Assembly: GCA_029253585.1 (NCBI GenBank)
Contig: JAQWZF010000036.1
Location: 124,001 to 188,000, forward strand
Direction: 5' to 3'
Length of the DNA: 64,000 bases
From: Gammaproteobacteria bacterium
GTDB taxonomy: Bacteria > Pseudomonadota > Gammaproteobacteria > Pseudomonadales > Pseudohongiellaceae
Positions within the stretch are counted from its first letter, which is position 1. Every line of letters begins with the position of its first letter. Below, in pieces: positions 60,872 through 64,000 of the stretch. The notes under the pieces were generated by a model. It saw only the letters and a program-made list of their open reading frames with translations, made no database searches and had not been told where the DNA came from. The position numbers were made by a program, and so were the translations under genes.

Positions 60872-62080
60872 TTATTCATGGCGTAACGCTTCAATCGGAT
60901 CGAGGCGCGCCGCACGTCGTGCCGGAACATACCCAAACACTACACCTACTAAAGCCGAAAATGCAAAAGCGCCCATCACAATATTTGGATCAATAGTAAA
61001 ATCGAAACCCATATACAGCGCCCCTGCATAGGAACCTGTTAAGCCGAAAAATATGCCGATGCAACCTCCCAGCGTAGTCAGGATCACAGACTCCACTAAA
61101 AATTGCGTTAGCACTTCTTTCCCCAGCGCACCAATGGCTAGTCGTATCCCTATTTCCCGGGTACGTTCAGTTACAGACACCAGCATGATGTTCATGATGC
61201 CGATGCCACCCACCAGCAGACTAACTCCAGCAATGGCGCTCAGGAAGAGAGTCAGTATTCCGGTCACATCTTCCAGCACACCAGCAATCTCGGCGGGATC
61301 CAGCACGCGAAAATCATCAACATCCGTTTCTCGAATATTGCGGCGCTCACGCATCAGTTCTTCAATTTCCAACCGAATTTCTGAATTGCTTGCACCTGAA
61401 TTCACCGAAGCCGCAATAGCGGTTATGTTCTCATTGCCAATCAAGCGGATTTGCACGGCTCGCAGCGGCGCTAGAACGATATTATCTTGATCACTACCCG
61501 GGCCAGCTTGTCCTTTTGATTCCAGTTCTCCGATGACCTGGCAAGTAGCAATACCAATACGAATGGTGCTGCCCACGGCGTCAACCGCACCAAATAATTC
61601 CTCACGTACGGTTTTACCTAAAATACAGGTCAGCCGCCCACTCTGATATTGCTGTTCGGAAAAATCATTACCACGAATCACATTGGCATTACGCACAGGA
61701 AAATATTCCGCAGTAATACCGGTGACAGAAGTAGACCAATTACTATTGCCATATACTGTCGTGACCTGCTTCGAAACCGTAGGTGATACATCGTCTATTC
61801 CGAAAATGTTACTTTCCAAGGCATCGGAATCCCTGCGAGTAAAAGGCCTAATGGCGGATCCACTTTGTGGACCGCGCTCCTCCGCGCTAGGGGTAATGAA
61901 CAGCAATTTGTCACCGAGGCTGGATACTTGCGAGGTAATGCTATCACTGGCACCAGCCCCCAGAGTTGCCACGGTGATAACCGCCGCCACTCCGATCACA
62001 ATGCCAAGCATGGTGAGCAAGGAGCGCATAACATTGCGGCGCAGGGCGCGAAATGCCAGCAAAATGGCATTTAATATCAT
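60872..62080 (-). CDS. MacB-like ABC transporter permease
   Basis: A 402-residue permease of the FtsX/MacB type: one N-terminal membrane helix (about 20-42), a large periplasmic domain (about 43-280), then three C-terminal helices. Family wording includes RSLLTMLGIVIGVAAVI, GGIGIMNIMLVSVTERTREIG and PARRAARLDPIEALRHE. It overlaps the ATPase gene by 4 bp (ATGA). Together with the adaptor and ATPase it should form a tripartite efflux or export system that uses an outer-membrane channel. Confidence 0.92.
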   Translation of the reverse strand: MILNAILLAFRALRRNVMRSLLTMLGIVIGVAAVITVATLGAGASDSITSQVSSLGDKLLFITPSAEERGPQSGSAIRPFTRRDSDALESNIFGIDDVSPTVSKQVTTVYGNSNWSTSVTGITAEYFPVRNANVIRGNDFSEQQYQSGRLTCILGKTVREELFGAVDAVGSTIRIGIATCQVIGELESKGQAGPGSDQDNIVLAPLRAVQIRLIGNENITAIAASVNSGASNSEIRLEIEELMRERRNIRETDVDDFRVLDPAEIAGVLEDVTGILTLFLSAIAGVSLLVGGIGIMNIMLVSVTERTREIGIRLAIGALGKEVLTQFLVESVILTTLGGCIGIFFGLTGSYAGALYMGFDFTIDPNIVMGAFAFSALVGVVFGYVPARRAARLDPIEALRHE

Positions 62081-62850
62081 TCTGACTGCGCCCCTCGTGT
62101 GGTATCAGTCGCTATCCGCCCATCCAGAAAATGGACTTCACGCTGCGCGATTGCAGCTATGTCAGCTTCATGGGTCACCATCACAATCGTAAGCCCCTGA
62201 TCCTGATTCAGCTGTGTTAACAGGCGTAAGATTTCCTGACTCATGGCAGTGTCAAGATTTCCAGTTGGTTCATCGGCAAGCATCAATGCGGGATCTGTCA
62301 CAATAGCGCGGGCTATTGCAACTCTCTGCTGCTGCCCCCCGGACAACTCTCCCGGTGTATGTTTTTCGCGCCCACTCAGTCCCACTTTTTCCAATGCTTC
62401 CCGCGCACGGCGATGACGCTCTTTAGTCGGGACCCGCCTATAGATCAGTGGCAATTCCACGTTCTCGAGTGCAGTCGTGCGATTCAGCAGGTTGAACCCT
62501 TGAAATACGAAGCCGATAAAATGACGCCGCAACAGTGCCCGTTGTTCACCTGACAAGTAGGCGACGTCTACGCCCTGGAAAAAATAATGTCCGTTAGTGG
62601 GACGATCAAGACAACCCAACATATTCAAACAGGTGGACTTGCCCGCCCCAGATGGCCCCATCAAAGCAACAAACTCACCCTTTTGTACGGTGAAATCGAT
62701 GTTGTTTAGGGCAATAACTTCTGACTCTCCGTGTCCGTAACTGCGCAGAAGCTGTTGCAAGCGGATAGTAGGTACTTTTGCAGCTGAATCCGCAGCATCT
62801 GTCGCCAGCGCCTCACTGCCCCGAGCCTGACTCAATTGCGATCCACTCAC
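62077..62850 (-). CDS. MacB-like ABC transporter ATP-binding protein
   Basis: A 257-residue ABC ATPase. Walker A is GPSGAGKST, the signature is LSGGQQQR, Walker B is [12 protein letters not shown] and the switch His is in VTHEADI. It has an N-terminal extension of about 28 hydrophilic residues. The gene overlaps both neighbours by 4 bp, so the three genes are probably one transcript. Confidence 0.93.
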   Translation of the reverse strand: MSGSQLSQARGSEALATDAADSAAKVPTIRLQQLLRSYGHGESEVIALNNIDFTVQKGEFVALMGPSGAGKSTCLNMLGCLDRPTNGHYFFQGVDVAYLSGEQRALLRRHFIGFVFQGFNLLNRTTALENVELPLIYRRVPTKERHRRAREALEKVGLSGREKHTPGELSGGQQQRVAIARAIVTDPALMLADEPTGNLDTAMSQEILRLLTQLNQDQGLTIVMVTHEADIAAIAQREVHFLDGRIATDTTRGAQSE

Positions 62851-64000
62851 CGGAACGGGCCCCCGCCTGAAACCGGAGACCTCGCTTCTCTGACAACATC
62901 AATAATGAGAACAGCATCTCCCGATAGTGGGTCTGACTTTATTTCGGTGAACTCTCCGTCGCTAAGACCTATCGTCACCGGCACCGGCCTTGGCTGCCCG
63001 TTTTCAAGCACCCAAACGTTGTCTCCTTCTGCAGCAAGCTGCGCGACCCGCTCTTCAGGAGGCAAAAAACGCAGGGAACGGTTTGGCACCAGTAGCACTT
63101 CTGTTGTTTCTTCGATGAGGATTTCAGCCGTTGCTGTCATACCTGGCCGCAACAGCAATTCCGGATTGCTAACACTAAGCACGGTTTCGTAAGTTACGAT
63201 GTTGTTTACTTTGAGGGGATTGAATCGAACTGAAATGATTTTCGCTGTAAATTTTTTTCTGGGATAGGCATCAACTCGAAATGTAGCCTCCTGCCCTTCT
63301 CTCACCTGGCCAATATCAGCCTCATCAATGTCGAGATTAAGCACCATATGCGCAAGGTCTTCAGCTACGATGAACATTACCGGCGTTTGGAAGGATGCAG
63401 CCATGGTCTGGCCAGGATCCACTTCTCGGGAAATGATGATGCCGTCGATAGGTGATTTTATAACTGCCTTAGCTAGCGATGTCTCAGATTCGTTCAGTGC
63501 AGCTTTTGCTGAAGTCACTTGAGCCTCTGCACCGGCAACCGACGCTGTCGCCCTCAGCGAAGCAGCTTCGTCAGCTTCCAAGGTCTGCAGCGAGAGCAAA
63601 TCTCGCTCGGCAAGCTCTTTCGAACGCCGAGTTTTTGCGTTAACTTCGATCACAGTTGCCTGTGCCTGCGCCAGTGATGCTTCAGCACTTTGCATTGAGG
63701 CGCGTGCAGAAGCAAGTCTTGCTTCAAGGGTCTGAGTATCCAACTGGGCCATAGTCTGACCGATAATCACCTTATCATTGAAATCCACAAACACTTTTTC
63801 AATGATGCCGGAAACCTCGCTGCCAATTTCAACCTGCTTTGTCGGTTGCAAGGTTCCGGTGGCGGTGACAGTAACTTGTAACTCCCCCCGTGTTAGTGTC
63901 TGCGTTACGTATTCAACTTGCTGCGCCGGTGGTTCCTGCTGCAGGAAATAGATACCACCACCAACCATAATAACCAGGGCTATCCACATCCAATTGAATG
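62847..64000 (-). CDS. HlyD/MacA-like periplasmic adaptor subunit, 5' end probably cut
   Basis: A membrane-fusion protein: N-terminal membrane segment (WIALVIMVGGGIYFL), lipoyl-like strands (VEIGSEVSGIIEKV and IKSPIDGIIISREVDPGQT), a coiled-coil hairpin (about 85-170) and beta-barrel domains. The ATG at 63989 is the first Met, but the frame stays open upstream to the window edge (F-N-W before it), so the true start may lie outside. It bridges the inner-membrane MacB-type transporter to an outer-membrane channel that is not encoded here. Confidence 0.88.
   Translation of the reverse strand, partial: FNWMWIALVIMVGGGIYFLQQEPPAQQVEYVTQTLTRGELQVTVTATGTLQPTKQVEIGSEVSGIIEKVFVDFNDKVIIGQTMAQLDTQTLEARLASARASMQSAEASLAQAQATVIEVNAKTRRSKELAERDLLSLQTLEADEAASLRATASVAGAEAQVTSAKAALNESETSLAKAVIKSPIDGIIISREVDPGQTMAASFQTPVMFIVAEDLAHMVLNLDIDEADIGQVREGQEATFRVDAYPRKKFTAKIISVRFNPLKVNNIVTYETVLSVSNPELLLRPGMTATAEILIEETTEVLLVPNRSLRFLPPEERVAQLAAEGDNVWVLENGQPRPVPVTIGLSDGEFTEIKSDPLSGDAVLIIDVVREARSPVSGGGPFR

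Overview
The window is a stretch of bacterial chromosome dominated by housekeeping genes. It most resembles a marine gammaproteobacterium of the Pseudomonadales/Cellvibrionales type. The reasons are gene order rather than a database hit: tig-clpP-clpX-lon-hupB-ppiD, smc-zipA-ligA, fadB-fadA, methyltransferase-rnhA-dnaQ beside gloB-mltD, msrB beside alaA, and a CysI-type reductase followed by DUF934. Base composition looks close to 50% G+C. I see no rRNA, tRNA, CRISPR array, insertion sequence or prophage gene.

Layout. 1-2.2 kb: the 3' end of a sulfite/nitrite reductase, DUF934, and a Kef-type antiporter broken by one missing base. 2.2-7.6 kb, mostly minus strand: acuI, sohB, nudC, dnaQ, rnhA and a methyltransferase. 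7.7-12.6 kb, plus strand: gloB, mltD, a POT peptide transporter and fabI. 12.7-21.3 kb, minus strand: the protein quality-control block tig, clpP, clpX, lon, hupB, ppiD, with a clear hupB promoter inside it. 21.6-28.6 kb is the odd part: mobA, a candidate structured RNA, a small DUF6316-like gene, a GAF/HD-GYP gene with many frameshifts, an unrecognised membrane protein, an outer-membrane beta-barrel gene and a decayed TPR/beta-barrel gene. 28.6-37.5 kb: msrB, alaA, pdxB, a 5'-3' exonuclease, tusA, yheU, ttcA and fadBA. 37.6-45.7 kb: a polysaccharide deacetylase, a Bax-like glucosaminidase, bolA, a YlqF-type GTPase, a PreP-like M16 protease and a CDF metal transporter. 45.9-50.6 kb: a three-gene operon for a 2-oxoacid:acceptor oxidoreductase. 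50.6-59.8 kb, minus strand: djlA, a transglycosylase-like lipoprotein, ligA, a very long zipA and smc. A 1-kb gap follows that keeps only the truncated N-terminus of a glycosyltransferase-4 gene. 60.9-64 kb, minus strand: a MacAB-type adaptor, ATPase and permease operon cut by the window edge.

Most genes point to aerobic heterotrophic growth: fatty-acid synthesis (fabI) and beta-oxidation (fadBA), acrylyl-CoA reduction (acuI), peptide uptake, and cell-wall remodelling (mltD and related genes). The metabolic surprise is the 2-oxoacid:acceptor oxidoreductase. It has a fused gamma-alpha subunit, a beta subunit, and a GltD-like flavoprotein with extra ferredoxin domains, all co-transcribed. The flavoprotein could link oxidative decarboxylation of a 2-oxoacid to NAD(P)(H). 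The two most decayed genes (HD-GYP and TPR/barrel) lie within 6 kb of each other, next to the structured-RNA candidate, which suggests local gene loss.
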